DNA from: SG8-38 sp041576815
GTDB lineage: Bacteria > Myxococcota_A > Polyangia > Polyangiales > Houyiibacteriaceae
Length of the DNA: 64,000 bases
Direction of reading: 5' to 3'
Assembly: GCA_041576815.1 (NCBI GenBank)
Contig: JBFGKE010000015.1
Span: 10,004-74,003 of the forward strand
Below, piece after piece: positions 44,899 to 52,608 of the stretch. Each line of letters opens with the position of its first letter. Within the stretch, counting starts at the first letter, position 1. Below the pieces are notes generated by a model. The model made no database searches, had not been told where the DNA came from, and saw nothing but the letters and a program-made list of their open reading frames with translations. Made by a program: the position numbers and the translations under genes.

Positions 44899-44933
44899 TT
44901 GCCCGCACAAAGGCGCCGACGTACGGACGAGCG
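44899..44933 (+). promoter_or_regulatory. Candidate promoter of obgE, leaderless type
   Basis: TTGCCC (44899-44904), a 17-bp spacer and TACGGA (44922-44927) end 5 nt before the obgE GTG at 44933. No clear Shine-Dalgarno sequence is seen (only GGACGAG). Confidence 0.35.
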
Positions 44934-45943
44934 TGGACTTCGTCGACGAGGTGACGCTCGAGGTCGCGGCGGGCGATGGAGGCAACGGCTGCATCGCCTT
45001 TCGGAGGGAGAAGTTCGTCCCTCTCGGCGGGCCCTCGGGTGGGGACGGCGGCCGCGGCGGGAGCGTGATCCTCACCGCCCACGAGCGGCTCTCGACGCTC
45101 CTCGACCTTCGATATCGCAAGATCGTCCGGGCGGAGCGCGGCGAAGATGGGCGGGGAAAGGACCAGTTCGGCAAAGCTGGAGACGACGTGCGTATCGAGG
45201 TACCGATCGGCACGCAGGTCTACGAGGCGGATAGCGGCGCCCTGCTCGCAGATCTGAGCGATTCCGGCGCGGAGCTCGTCGTCGCAAAGGGCGGCCGGGG
45301 CGGACGCGGCAACATGATGTTTGCGACGCCGTACGACCGGGCGCCGCGGCGCGCGGAGCCAGGCACGCCGGGGGAGCGGAAGAGGATCAAGCTCGTGCTC
45401 AAGCTGCTCGCGGACGTCGGGATCGTCGGCTTTCCGAACGTGGGCAAGAGCACGTTCATCGCGACGGTGTCCCGGGCGCGTCCCAAAGTCGCCGACTACC
45501 CGTTCACGACGCTGGTCCCCAATCTCGGCGTCGTCTCCCTCGGGGTGGACCGCTCGTTCGTGATCGCGGACATTCCCGGGATCATCGAGGGGGCAGCCGA
45601 AGGCGCTGGCCTCGGGCTTCGGTTTCTCAAGCACGTCGAGCGAACACGGGTGCTGCTTCACATGGTGAGCGTCGACCCGGACCCCAAGCGCGATCCGGTC
45701 GCCGACTTCGACACGTTGATGGCCGAGCTGAGGCGATTCGACCCGGCGCTACAAGAACGCCCGATGCTGGTCGCCGTGAGCAAGTGCGACCTCCCCGAAG
45801 CGCGGGATGCCTATGAAGCGGTCCGCGCTGCCCTCGAGCCGCGGGGCTTCCAGGTGTTCCCGATCAGCTCTGCGACGAAGGAGGGCCTCCCGGACCTGCT
45901 CGAGGCGCTCGAGGCTAGCCTTCGCACGCCTGACGACGGGTGA
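44933..45943 (+). CDS. obgE: GTPase Obg
   Basis: The 336-residue ribosome-associated GTPase starts (GTG) VDFVDEVTLEVAAGDGGNG, the standard Obg-fold beginning, which fixes the start even though the frame is open 43 codons upstream. The Gly-rich Obg domain (GGDGGRGGSV, KGGRGGRGN) is followed by the G domain: G1 GFPNVGKST, G3 DIPGIIEGAAEGAGLG, G4 SKCD and G5 SSA. There is no C-terminal OCT domain. Obg proteins act in late 50S assembly and stress signalling. rplU and rpmA, common neighbours, are not here. Its end overlaps queG by 29 nt (convergent). Confidence 0.96.
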   Translation: MDFVDEVTLEVAAGDGGNGCIAFRREKFVPLGGPSGGDGGRGGSVILTAHERLSTLLDLRYRKIVRAERGEDGRGKDQFGKAGDDVRIEVPIGTQVYEADSGALLADLSDSGAELVVAKGGRGGRGNMMFATPYDRAPRRAEPGTPGERKRIKLVLKLLADVGIVGFPNVGKSTFIATVSRARPKVADYPFTTLVPNLGVVSLGVDRSFVIADIPGIIEGAAEGAGLGLRFLKHVERTRVLLHMVSVDPDPKRDPVADFDTLMAELRRFDPALQERPMLVAVSKCDLPEARDAYEAVRAALEPRGFQVFPISSATKEGLPDLLEALEASLRTPDDG

Positions 45944-46970
45944 TCGCGTCGGCAGCCCACGCGGCAGCCTCTCGCACGACCGCAGACGGGTGCCGTTGCC
46001 GGGTCTCGTTCAACACCGGGAGGTGGATTTCGTTTCCGCGATTCCCCAGCACCACGGCCGCATTGCGCGCCAAACCTTCGCAGCCCGCGCGTTTCAACGG
46101 GGAGCCCTGAGCCCATGCGGAAAAGCGGGTCTCGTCCATCCGTAGAAACGCCGCGGCCTCGAGCCCGTCCCAACGGTCGCCCGGACGGAACGCCTCGAGC
46201 GCGAGGCTCGCCGCCGCGGAGGTCTGGTTGTAGGGGCACACATCTTGGCAAACGTCGCAGCCGAACATCCACGGGCCGACCGCTGTTCGATGCTCCGTTG
46301 GGATCGGGCCCTTCCGCTCGATCGTGAGATACGAAATGCACTTTCGTGCGTCGAGCTCGCGTGGGCCTGCGAAAGCCCGTGTGGGGCAGGCATCGAGGCA
46401 GGCGGTGCAGCTCCCACAGCGACGTTGGATCGGCCGATCCGCGCCGAGGCTCGCCGTCGTCACGACCACGGCCAGAAACACGTGCGAGCCGATGCCGGGG
46501 ACGATTAGGCAGCAGTTCTTCCCGACGAATCCGACGCCGGCCCGCTCTGCCCAGGCACGCTCGAACACCGGCTTGGAGTCCACGGCAAGGCGCGCCCGAA
46601 AGCCAGCGCCGTCGAGCAACTGCACCACGCGCCGGCCGCGCTTCGTCAGCACGTTGTGGTAGTCGCGCCCGAGCGCGTACTTCGCGACGCGCGCAGGCGG
46701 CGGCCCCTCGTAGCTTTCCGGCCCGCCGTACGGCGCCGCCATGACGACCACGCTCTTGGCGCCGTCGAGCATCCTCGGATGGGACGGGTCCTTGCGCACC
46801 GGCGCGGTGTCCTCCATCCAGGACATCTGCCCGTGCCGCCCGGCCGAGAGCCACGCGTCGAGCTGCGCGCCCTCTTCGGAGAGAAGCTCGGCGCGCGCCA
46901 CGCCGACGCGAACGAACCCCTCCGCTTCCGCCGCCGCTTTGACCCGCGCGGTCAACGCCGCATCAGGCAT
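45915..46970 (-). CDS. queG: Epoxyqueuosine reductase
   Basis: The 351-residue cobalamin-dependent iron-sulphur enzyme reduces epoxyqueuosine to queuosine in tRNA. N-terminal DUF1730-type sequence (VVVMAAPYGG, AKYALGRDYHNVLTKRGRRV), GRWxGKNC-like GFVGKNCCLIVPGIGSHVFLA, and two 4Fe-4S clusters (CGSCTACLDACP and CDVCQDVCPYNQ) are all present, followed by a HEAT-like repeat tail. ATG 46970 shares its A with the stop of the TonB-like gene (TGATG), so the two genes are coupled. Confidence 0.95.
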   Translation of the reverse strand: MPDAALTARVKAAAEAEGFVRVGVARAELLSEEGAQLDAWLSAGRHGQMSWMEDTAPVRKDPSHPRMLDGAKSVVVMAAPYGGPESYEGPPPARVAKYALGRDYHNVLTKRGRRVVQLLDGAGFRARLAVDSKPVFERAWAERAGVGFVGKNCCLIVPGIGSHVFLAVVVTTASLGADRPIQRRCGSCTACLDACPTRAFAGPRELDARKCISYLTIERKGPIPTEHRTAVGPWMFGCDVCQDVCPYNQTSAAASLALEAFRPGDRWDGLEAAAFLRMDETRFSAWAQGSPLKRAGCEGLARNAAVVLGNRGNEIHLPVLNETRQRHPSAVVREAAAWAADAITRRQACEG

Positions 46971-48568
46971 CACCCGAGGCCGGCGCCGGGAGGCGGAGGT
47001 GGCGCCTTGGGCGCTTCTTCTTCAGGCTCTCTCGGCTGAGCGGGCGGAGACTTCGGAGGCGGACGCTTTGGCTCGTCCTCGTCCTTCGACTCCTCTTCGC
47101 CGCGGGTGCGCCAGGTGGGCTTTGCATCGGCTGGCACGACGGTTTCCCAGTCGGGCTCATCGGTGAGGCCATCCCTCGGTGCAGGCGTACCGCGGGGGTT
47201 CGGCAAGATGTAGGGCTCGGCGTTGAACGTCCCGCACTGCCGCTGGTTCCGATAGAAGCCCCAGTGGAAATAGACGCGCCCGTCGCCGCTCAGGATCGAA
47301 GACGGCGCGGGGGGATACGGCTGCGCGCGCAAAACCGAGTTGAACGCCCCGAAATCGAAGGGCAAGAGGCCACTCGAACGAACCACGCCGACGCGATGCA
47401 CCGAGCCGTCCCGATTGAGCACGATCTCCAGCTTGGTCATGAGCGTCGGATCTTGATAAGGGCTTCCCCCAATCGGGAGGCTGCGAAGAAAGCGATCCGC
47501 GAACTCCTGGTGGATGCGGCGGTGGACCGCGGCAATGTACGTTGCGAAAGGTGACGCAGCCGCGTTGAGCGCCGTGGTTGCACCAGGCTTGACGCCCGGG
47601 ACGTAGTTCTCGATCGCGGTTCGAAACTCGTTCCAGGTTTTTTCCCGTGCGATGCCGCGCTGGCTCGACTTCCGCTCCGCCAGATACGCGCGTCGATCCT
47701 GGTCGAGCTTCTCCGAGCCGACCGCGGCTTCGAACTGCGACCACGAGATCTTGCCGCCGGGCCCGCGCCCCTTGGCGCGCTCGCCACCCCCCTGCCCGGC
47801 ATCGTTTGGACGTCGAACGCTGAACGTCCCAGCCGGGTCGGTGATCGTGATGGTCTCGTCGGCCGCGAGGGCTGCACGGTCGCCCCGCGTGTCGGCTTTC
47901 TTGCCATCGGGCGCCTGACTCGACACTCGCTCCGCCTTGATCGGATCGGCTTTGATCGCTTTGTCGGGCCGGGTCCGCTTCGCCTCCTGCTCGGTCACTT
48001 TGCGCGCGTCGCTGCCCTCTTTGTTCCGGGCCTCCGCAATCTTCTGCTCGCGCGCGTTTCCTTCCTCTTGAAGGGTGTCCGATGGCTTCTGCTGGGCTCC
48101 CGGCGTTGGGGTCGGGTCGTCGCGGACCATGCTTCGGACCCGCGCGACGGTCTCCTGCTCGACGCGGTTGTTCTCCTCGGCCACGAACTGGGGATTTTCC
48201 GGGGGCTCCGCGTCCGGATTGGTGGCGTGCTGCTGAATCGCCTGAACCGACTCGACGGGCACCTCGCGCGGCGCCTTCTCGGCTACTTCGGCCCGCCCCT
48301 TCAGCTCCTCCGGCGGCTTGGTGACGGGCTGACGCTCTTGCCGACGCGCCTGCTTCTTTCGGGCGCGCTGCGACTTCTTATCGGAGGACACGTCGAAGTC
48401 GATCTCGACGGGGTCGGACTGGTGGGAGATGCGCTCCCGTTCGGCCAGCTCCCGGAAGTGATCCGCCAGATCACCCAGCACCTCGTAGACCGGTAGATGC
48501 ACCGATAGGGAGGCGATCAGCGCGAGCGCGAACGCAATGAAGACCGGTTCTCTGTAGCGATGTCGCAC
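46970..48568 (-). CDS. TonB-like energy-transducer-type protein
   Basis: From GTG 48568 the product has about 532 residues. A short cytoplasmic start (VRHRYREP) is followed by one TM helix (VFIAFALALIASLSVHLPVY), then a long charged periplasmic linker rich in Glu, Lys, Arg and Gln. A TonB C-terminal-like domain follows (LMTKLEIVLNRDGSVHRVGVVRSSGLLPFDFGAFNSVLRAQPYP), then a Pro/Glu-rich tail. TonB proteins pass proton-motive energy to outer-membrane receptors, but there is no exbB, exbD or receptor nearby and the tail after the TonB domain is unusual. A frame-open ATG at 48631 lies upstream of the likely -10 box, so I reject it. Likely regulated by the inverted repeat in the promoter. Confidence 0.75.
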   Translation of the reverse strand: MRHRYREPVFIAFALALIASLSVHLPVYEVLGDLADHFRELAERERISHQSDPVEIDFDVSSDKKSQRARKKQARRQERQPVTKPPEELKGRAEVAEKAPREVPVESVQAIQQHATNPDAEPPENPQFVAEENNRVEQETVARVRSMVRDDPTPTPGAQQKPSDTLQEEGNAREQKIAEARNKEGSDARKVTEQEAKRTRPDKAIKADPIKAERVSSQAPDGKKADTRGDRAALAADETITITDPAGTFSVRRPNDAGQGGGERAKGRGPGGKISWSQFEAAVGSEKLDQDRRAYLAERKSSQRGIAREKTWNEFRTAIENYVPGVKPGATTALNAAASPFATYIAAVHRRIHQEFADRFLRSLPIGGSPYQDPTLMTKLEIVLNRDGSVHRVGVVRSSGLLPFDFGAFNSVLRAQPYPPAPSSILSGDGRVYFHWGFYRNQRQCGTFNAEPYILPNPRGTPAPRDGLTDEPDWETVVPADAKPTWRTRGEEESKDEDEPKRPPPKSPPAQPREPEEEAPKAPPPPPGAGLG

Positions 48569-48574
48569 GGAAGT

Positions 48575-48632
48575 TCTAGGGGTTAACGGACTTCCCCTAG
48601 ATAGGGTTACACTACCCCTAGTTCCGAGCAAA
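48575..48632 (-). promoter_or_regulatory. Promoter and operator-like inverted repeat of the TonB-like gene
   Basis: On the minus strand TTTGCT (48627-48632), a 17-bp spacer and TAACCC (48604-48609) form a plausible promoter. TCTAGGGG (48575-48582 in plus coordinates) and CCCCTAGA (48594-48601) form a perfect 8-bp inverted repeat with an 11-bp spacer, overlapping and following the expected start point. A third CCCCTAG (48615-48621) lies in the -35/-10 spacer, exactly 21 bp (two helix turns) from the second. The geometry fits a repressor site. Confidence 0.6.
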
Positions 48633-48646
48633 GAGTCGACAAGGGG

Positions 48647-49915
48647 TTAACGGCCCCGGGCCGACGGCACGCTCCGAGCACCCCCGAAACCCCCGCCCGA
48701 AGGCCGGCCGCCATATCGCCCCCCGATGCCGCCAAAGCTGCTCGGCCGGCTGAAACCGCCGCGTGACGTGCCGAAGCTCGGACGCGCGGAGCGACCGCTT
48801 CGTGCTGACCCCACGCTCGACCGGGAGCCGTTGTTGCCAACGGTGCGGTTGACATTCCCACCCCGCCGGCGGACCGAGCTCGTCCCAGCCGTTGGGCTCG
48901 TGCGCGGCCGTGTGACCATGCCTGTGCGCGCGCGCGGAGCCGGTGCGGTGCGCGTCAACGTCGAGGCTCCGCCCGGGCGGCCGACTGTGGATGCTCGCGA
49001 CGCCGACGGAGGAACGCGATCGACGACCGTGCCGGCACGTCCTACGTTCGGCCGTGCGCGACCGACGGCGGGTGCCCGGGTCGACGGCGTGCGCTGCAGG
49101 CTGGGCGCACGACCCGACGGAGCTCGTCCAACCGTCGAGGCTCGGGTGGCGGGTGCGCGCGTGATCGGCGGCGTACGGGTCGCCGGAACACGATTCACCG
49201 ACGGCCTGCGGCCCACGGCGGGAGCTCGTGGCGCGTACCCGGGGCGCCGCGGCACTACAGCTCGGCTCGGCGCACGAGGCGCGGTTCGCACGGTCGTCGG
49301 CCGACGCGGGACGCCACGGTACACCGGGACCGGACGGCGCGTGTGGTAGTAGGGACGGTAGTACGGCGGGAACCACGCCCACGGGCGATAGTAGCCGAAG
49401 CCGACATACACGCCGCAGGGCCGATAGTAGCCCGGCACGAACCACCAGACGTTCGTATAGAAATCCCAGCGCGGATGCACGAAGACGTAGTCGACACGCT
49501 GCACGACACAGTGGCCATCGACCCACACGTAATTGCCGTTCGAGTACGACCAGTGGCCGTCGACCCAAATACCGTTCTGCGGGCAGGTCGGCTGCTGGAC
49601 CACCACGGTCTGTGGCGCGGGTGGCGCTTCGGCGGTGGCCGCAACGGGATCGGGCTCTTGGACCACGATCACGGTCTCACCGTCGACTACCTCGGTCGTG
49701 CCGTCCTCCGCCTCGATGACTACGTAGACGGTATCGCCGTTCGTCTCGACCGTGGTGGTCGACGGCCGCGCGTAGCCGTCGTGTGAAACGCCGTGCTGAT
49801 AGTCGGCGGTCCCACCGTAGCCATCGGGTCCCTCGTAGTCGGCCGCCGCCGGAGTGACCGAAACCGTGACGATCGATAGGGCAGCCACCGCCGCAAGCCG
49901 TGCAAGGGAATCCAT
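48647..49915 (-). CDS. YXWGXW-type repeat secreted protein with Arg/Pro/Ala-rich tail
   Basis: The 422-residue protein begins MDSLARLAAVAALSIVTVSVTPAAADYE, a clear signal peptide, after a perfect AGGAGG ribosome-binding site that fixes the start. Residues 110-210 carry W/Y/G/H-rich repeats (GIWVDGHWSYSNGNYVWVDGHCV; GYYRPCGVYVGFGYYRP), the YXWGXW-type pattern found in envelope proteins. The remaining 200 residues are low-complexity (RAPxxxRxPxTRAPxVGR repeats, then Gly/Ser/Arg) and should be disordered. Function unknown; surface location is likely. The stop TAA lies within a GGGGTTAACGG copy that also occurs 64 bp upstream in the TonB-like promoter. Confidence 0.75.
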   Translation of the reverse strand: MDSLARLAAVAALSIVTVSVTPAAADYEGPDGYGGTADYQHGVSHDGYARPSTTTVETNGDTVYVVIEAEDGTTEVVDGETVIVVQEPDPVAATAEAPPAPQTVVVQQPTCPQNGIWVDGHWSYSNGNYVWVDGHCVVQRVDYVFVHPRWDFYTNVWWFVPGYYRPCGVYVGFGYYRPWAWFPPYYRPYYHTRRPVPVYRGVPRRPTTVRTAPRAPSRAVVPRRPGYAPRAPAVGRRPSVNRVPATRTPPITRAPATRASTVGRAPSGRAPSLQRTPSTRAPAVGRARPNVGRAGTVVDRVPPSASRASTVGRPGGASTLTRTAPAPRARTGMVTRPRTSPTAGTSSVRRRGGNVNRTVGNNGSRSSVGSARSGRSARPSFGTSRGGFSRPSSFGGIGGRYGGRPSGGGFGGARSVPSARGR

Positions 49916-50028
49916 CAAGCCTCCTAATTGTGTACGCCGGCATCGACCCACCGTCACCCCCCCGGCCTGGAGCGAGCCCAGCCCCCTCGACAGAGCGGCC
50001 AGAAAGTGCTTGGTTTGCGGCGGTCCTG

Positions 50029-51147
50029 ATGCCTTCACAACCCATAGACGGAGCGACCCAGGAACTTCTTCAACGCTATGGATTCGAGGACATTCCCTTC
50101 GAATCGTTGAGAGAACGGCTGGCCCGGGGAGAGCTCGGCAGCGCCCAGAACCGGATCACCGGCCAGGTCGAGCCGCCGGACGAAGGGGATCTCCACGCCC
50201 TCCCCCCATTGGGCGGCGAGGTCCGGCAAGCCCTCGCCAATCGGGGCGCCGAGGCGATGGCCCGCGGCGAGGTTGCTGCGGTGATCCTGGCCGGGGGCAT
50301 GGCGACGCGATTTGGCGGGGTCGTCAAAGCCGCGGTCGAGGTTCTGGACGGTTCGTCCTTTCTCGAGCTCAAGCTCCGCGACATCGAAGCCACCGCGGCG
50401 CGGGCGGGTGCGACGATTCCAGTCTATCTGATGACGAGCTTCGCAACGGACGATGCGATTCGCACGATGGCCGATCGACTCAGCACCGAGCGATGCCCGA
50501 TTCGAACCTTCCCGCAGTTCATTTCACTTCGCGTCACACCCCAGGGCGAGCTTTTTCGTGAAGCCTCGGGCGAGCTCTCCCCGCACGCACCTGGGCACGG
50601 GGACCTCACGTTTGCGCTTCGCCGCTCGGGCATCTTGAAGGCATTCCGCGACGCCGGCGGCCGAGCGCTCATGATGTCGAACGTCGACAACCTGACCGCG
50701 ACCCTGGACCCGGCGGTCATCGGCGCGCACCTCGCATCCGGCGCGGCGCTGTGCGCGGAGATGGCGCCGAAGGAGCCGGGTGACAAAGGGGGCGCACCCG
50801 CCCGCGTGGACGGGAAGCCGCAAATCGTCGAGGCGTTTCGCTTCCCCGAGGACTTCGACCAGGAGCGCATTCCGGTCTTCAATACCAACACGTTCGTGCT
50901 CGACGCCAAATCGATCGACACCGATTTCCCGTTGACTTGGTTTGCCGTCGCAAAGACGGTGGATGGAATGCCAGCGATTCAGTTCGAACGTCTCGTCGGC
51001 GAGCTCACCGCCTTTCTCGACCCGGCGTTTCTCCGCGTCGAGCGGCACGGACCGGACGCGCGCTTTCAGCCGATCAAGGCTCCAGCCGACATGGACAAAG
51101 AGCGCCCCAACATCATCACGGCGCTCAAAGCCCGCGGCAGCCTCTAG
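50029..51147 (+). CDS. UTP-sugar-1-phosphate uridylyltransferase family enzyme
   Basis: The 372-residue nucleotidyltransferase has the UDPGP-family signature VAAVILAGGMATRFGGVVKAAVEVLDG near residue 85, MMSNVDNLTATLDPAVIG with the metal Asp, and FNTNTFVLDAKSI; the family as a whole makes UDP-sugars from UTP and sugar 1-phosphates. The usual Lys of the 'GG.GTR.G..KP' motif is present as K in VVKAAVEV. I start at ATG 50029 (MPSQPIDGATQELLQRYGFED). The frame is open 43 codons further up, but that part overlaps the divergent secreted-protein gene and is not protein-like. Its end overlaps rlmN by 4 nt (convergent). The sugar is not predictable. Confidence 0.83.
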   Translation: MPSQPIDGATQELLQRYGFEDIPFESLRERLARGELGSAQNRITGQVEPPDEGDLHALPPLGGEVRQALANRGAEAMARGEVAAVILAGGMATRFGGVVKAAVEVLDGSSFLELKLRDIEATAARAGATIPVYLMTSFATDDAIRTMADRLSTERCPIRTFPQFISLRVTPQGELFREASGELSPHAPGHGDLTFALRRSGILKAFRDAGGRALMMSNVDNLTATLDPAVIGAHLASGAALCAEMAPKEPGDKGGAPARVDGKPQIVEAFRFPEDFDQERIPVFNTNTFVLDAKSIDTDFPLTWFAVAKTVDGMPAIQFERLVGELTAFLDPAFLRVERHGPDARFQPIKAPADMDKERPNIITALKARGSL

Positions 51148-52295
51148 GCACCACGCGCCGGCGCCACGCTTCTCCGGCTTTCGCCGTGAAATGCGAGCTG
51201 GCCGCATGCCGCGGCCACGTCGTCGCCTCGCGTCTTGCGCACGAACACCGACATCCCTCGGCGCACGAGCGCATCGCGAAAGCGCGTCACGTGCTCGGAG
51301 CGCGGCGCCCTCAAGGTCGACTCGGAGATTGGATTCATCGGGATCAAATTGATCTTCACGGGCACGCCGCGGAGCAGCTCGACCATTCGCGCGGCGTCCT
51401 GGGCAGAGTCGTTGATGCCGCGGATCAATGTGTATTCGATGGTGATGCGCTGCCGCTTCGATAGGGGATAGCGGCGGAGCGCGGCGATGAGCTCGTCGAG
51501 ACCATGTTTCCGATTCACCGGCATGATTCGGCTTCGGTCGTCGTCCCGCACCGCGTGAAGCGAAACAGCGAGCTGAATCTGCCCGTCGAAATCCCGCCCG
51601 AGCCGATCGATTTGCTTCACCAAACCGCTGGTCGAAACCGTCACGCGGCGTTTGGAGAGATCGAGCCCATCGGGGTGCGTCAAGAGCACGAGCGTTCGCG
51701 CAACCGCCTCGTAGTTGTGAAGCGGCTCGCCCATGCCCATGAAGACGACGTTGCGGATCCGCTGTCCGGGCTGGAGATCGCGGCGGCCCAGAAGCACCTG
51801 CGCGACGATTTCCGCATCGCTCATCTGGCGCTTGAGCCCGGCGACGCCCGAGGCACAAAAAACGCAGCCCATGGCGCACCCCACCTGACTGGAGATGCAC
51901 TGCGTCACCATCGAGGGGTCTTCGAGCTGTGGGATGAGCACGGTCTCGACCCTTTCGCCGTCTTCCATGCCGACCAAGAGCTTCTTCGTGCCGTCGCTCG
52001 ACGCGTGCGACGACACGACGGAGAGCGGCCATCGCAAGCCTTCGCGTTCGAGTCGCTCGCGAAGAGATTTTGGCAGATTGGTCATTTCCGAAGGATCGAG
52101 AACACCCTGCCGGTGAATCCAATCGAAGATCTGTTTGCCGCGGTACGCGGGCTCGCCCCACGCACGCGCCTCGGCAACCCATTCCTCGGGCAGACGAGCA
52201 AGGGGATGCGTGGGCGGCGACAAGGCCTCGGCGGAAAGCTTCACGGTGCGGACGGGGTGCCAGAGGCGGGGCCTCGGCGCAATCGGGCGCCCCAT
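51144..52295 (-). CDS. rlmN: 23S rRNA (adenine(2503)-C(2))-methyltransferase
   Basis: The radical-SAM enzyme methylates A2503 of 23S rRNA and A37 of some tRNAs. The cluster-binding C-X3-C-X2-C motif is CAMGCVFC, preceded by QCISSQVG. VVFMGMGEPLHNY is the SAM-binding GGE-like region, and the C-terminal Cys that resolves the methyl-enzyme intermediate is in DVAAACGQLA. The N-terminal domain has GEPAYRGKQIFDWIHRQGV. Starts at GTG 52319, ATG 52295 or GTG 52244 are all possible; about 30 residues before the conserved part look dispensable, and none has a good ribosome-binding site. Confidence 0.95.
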   Translation of the reverse strand: MGRPIAPRPRLWHPVRTVKLSAEALSPPTHPLARLPEEWVAEARAWGEPAYRGKQIFDWIHRQGVLDPSEMTNLPKSLRERLEREGLRWPLSVVSSHASSDGTKKLLVGMEDGERVETVLIPQLEDPSMVTQCISSQVGCAMGCVFCASGVAGLKRQMSDAEIVAQVLLGRRDLQPGQRIRNVVFMGMGEPLHNYEAVARTLVLLTHPDGLDLSKRRVTVSTSGLVKQIDRLGRDFDGQIQLAVSLHAVRDDDRSRIMPVNRKHGLDELIAALRRYPLSKRQRITIEYTLIRGINDSAQDAARMVELLRGVPVKINLIPMNPISESTLRAPRSEHVTRFRDALVRRGMSVFVRKTRGDDVAAACGQLAFHGESRRSVAPARGA

Positions 52296-52328
52296 TGACA
52301 AGACGGTGAGGCGACGCACGTTGCGCGC

Positions 52329-52544
52329 ATGGATCGTCCCGGTACAGCAGCGGTTTTGTCGTTTCTCATCCCCGGCCTCGGCCAGTTCTACAACGGCAAA
52401 TTCCTACGCGGCCTCGTCTGGCTGATCGTCACCCCTGGGCTTTGGATCGGCAGCGGTGGCTTCCTCGGCTGGGTCTGCCACGTCGTGTCGTCGTACATGG
52501 CTTACCAGTGGGCGCAGGATAACCCGCCGCTCCTCGAGGAGTAG
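52329..52544 (+). CDS. Small TM2-like membrane protein (71 aa)
   Basis: The protein reads MDRPGTAAVLSFLIPGLGQFYNGKFLRGLVW, the typical 'L..P.LGQFY.G....G..' opening of TM2/DUF5683-like small membrane proteins, then two hydrophobic helices (LIVTPGLWIGSGGFLGWVCHVVSSYMAYQW) and an acidic tail. Function unknown. It is divergent from rlmN, with a TTGACA (52295-52300) upstream but no convincing -10 box. Confidence 0.8.
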   Translation: MDRPGTAAVLSFLIPGLGQFYNGKFLRGLVWLIVTPGLWIGSGGFLGWVCHVVSSYMAYQWAQDNPPLLEE

Positions 52545-52549
52545 CGTTT

Positions 52550-52590
52550 TTAACCCCTAGGGTTGTCCCTCTCGGAGCGACTGTTATCCT
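52550..52590 (+). promoter_or_regulatory. Promoter of the VWA lipoprotein gene with shared TTAACCCCTAG element
   Basis: TTGTCC (52563-52568), a 16-bp spacer and TATCCT (52585-52590) form a promoter. TTAACCCCTAG (52550-52560) abuts the -35 box and, extended, is nearly palindromic (AACCCCTAGGGTT). The identical 11-mer is inside the operator-like repeat of the TonB-like gene (48576-48586, other strand). Confidence 0.5.
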
Positions 52591-52608
52591 GTGCCGAGGG
52601 GGAATGGG

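Noticed and set aside
44804..45943. A longer Obg start adding 43 residues
   Set aside because: The conserved Obg N-terminus begins at GTG 44933, and the upstream part overlaps the divergent receiver gene.
46970..48631. A TonB-like start at 48631
   Set aside because: The start would lie upstream of the predicted -10 box, in the operator region; GTG 48568 gives a normal start before the TM helix.
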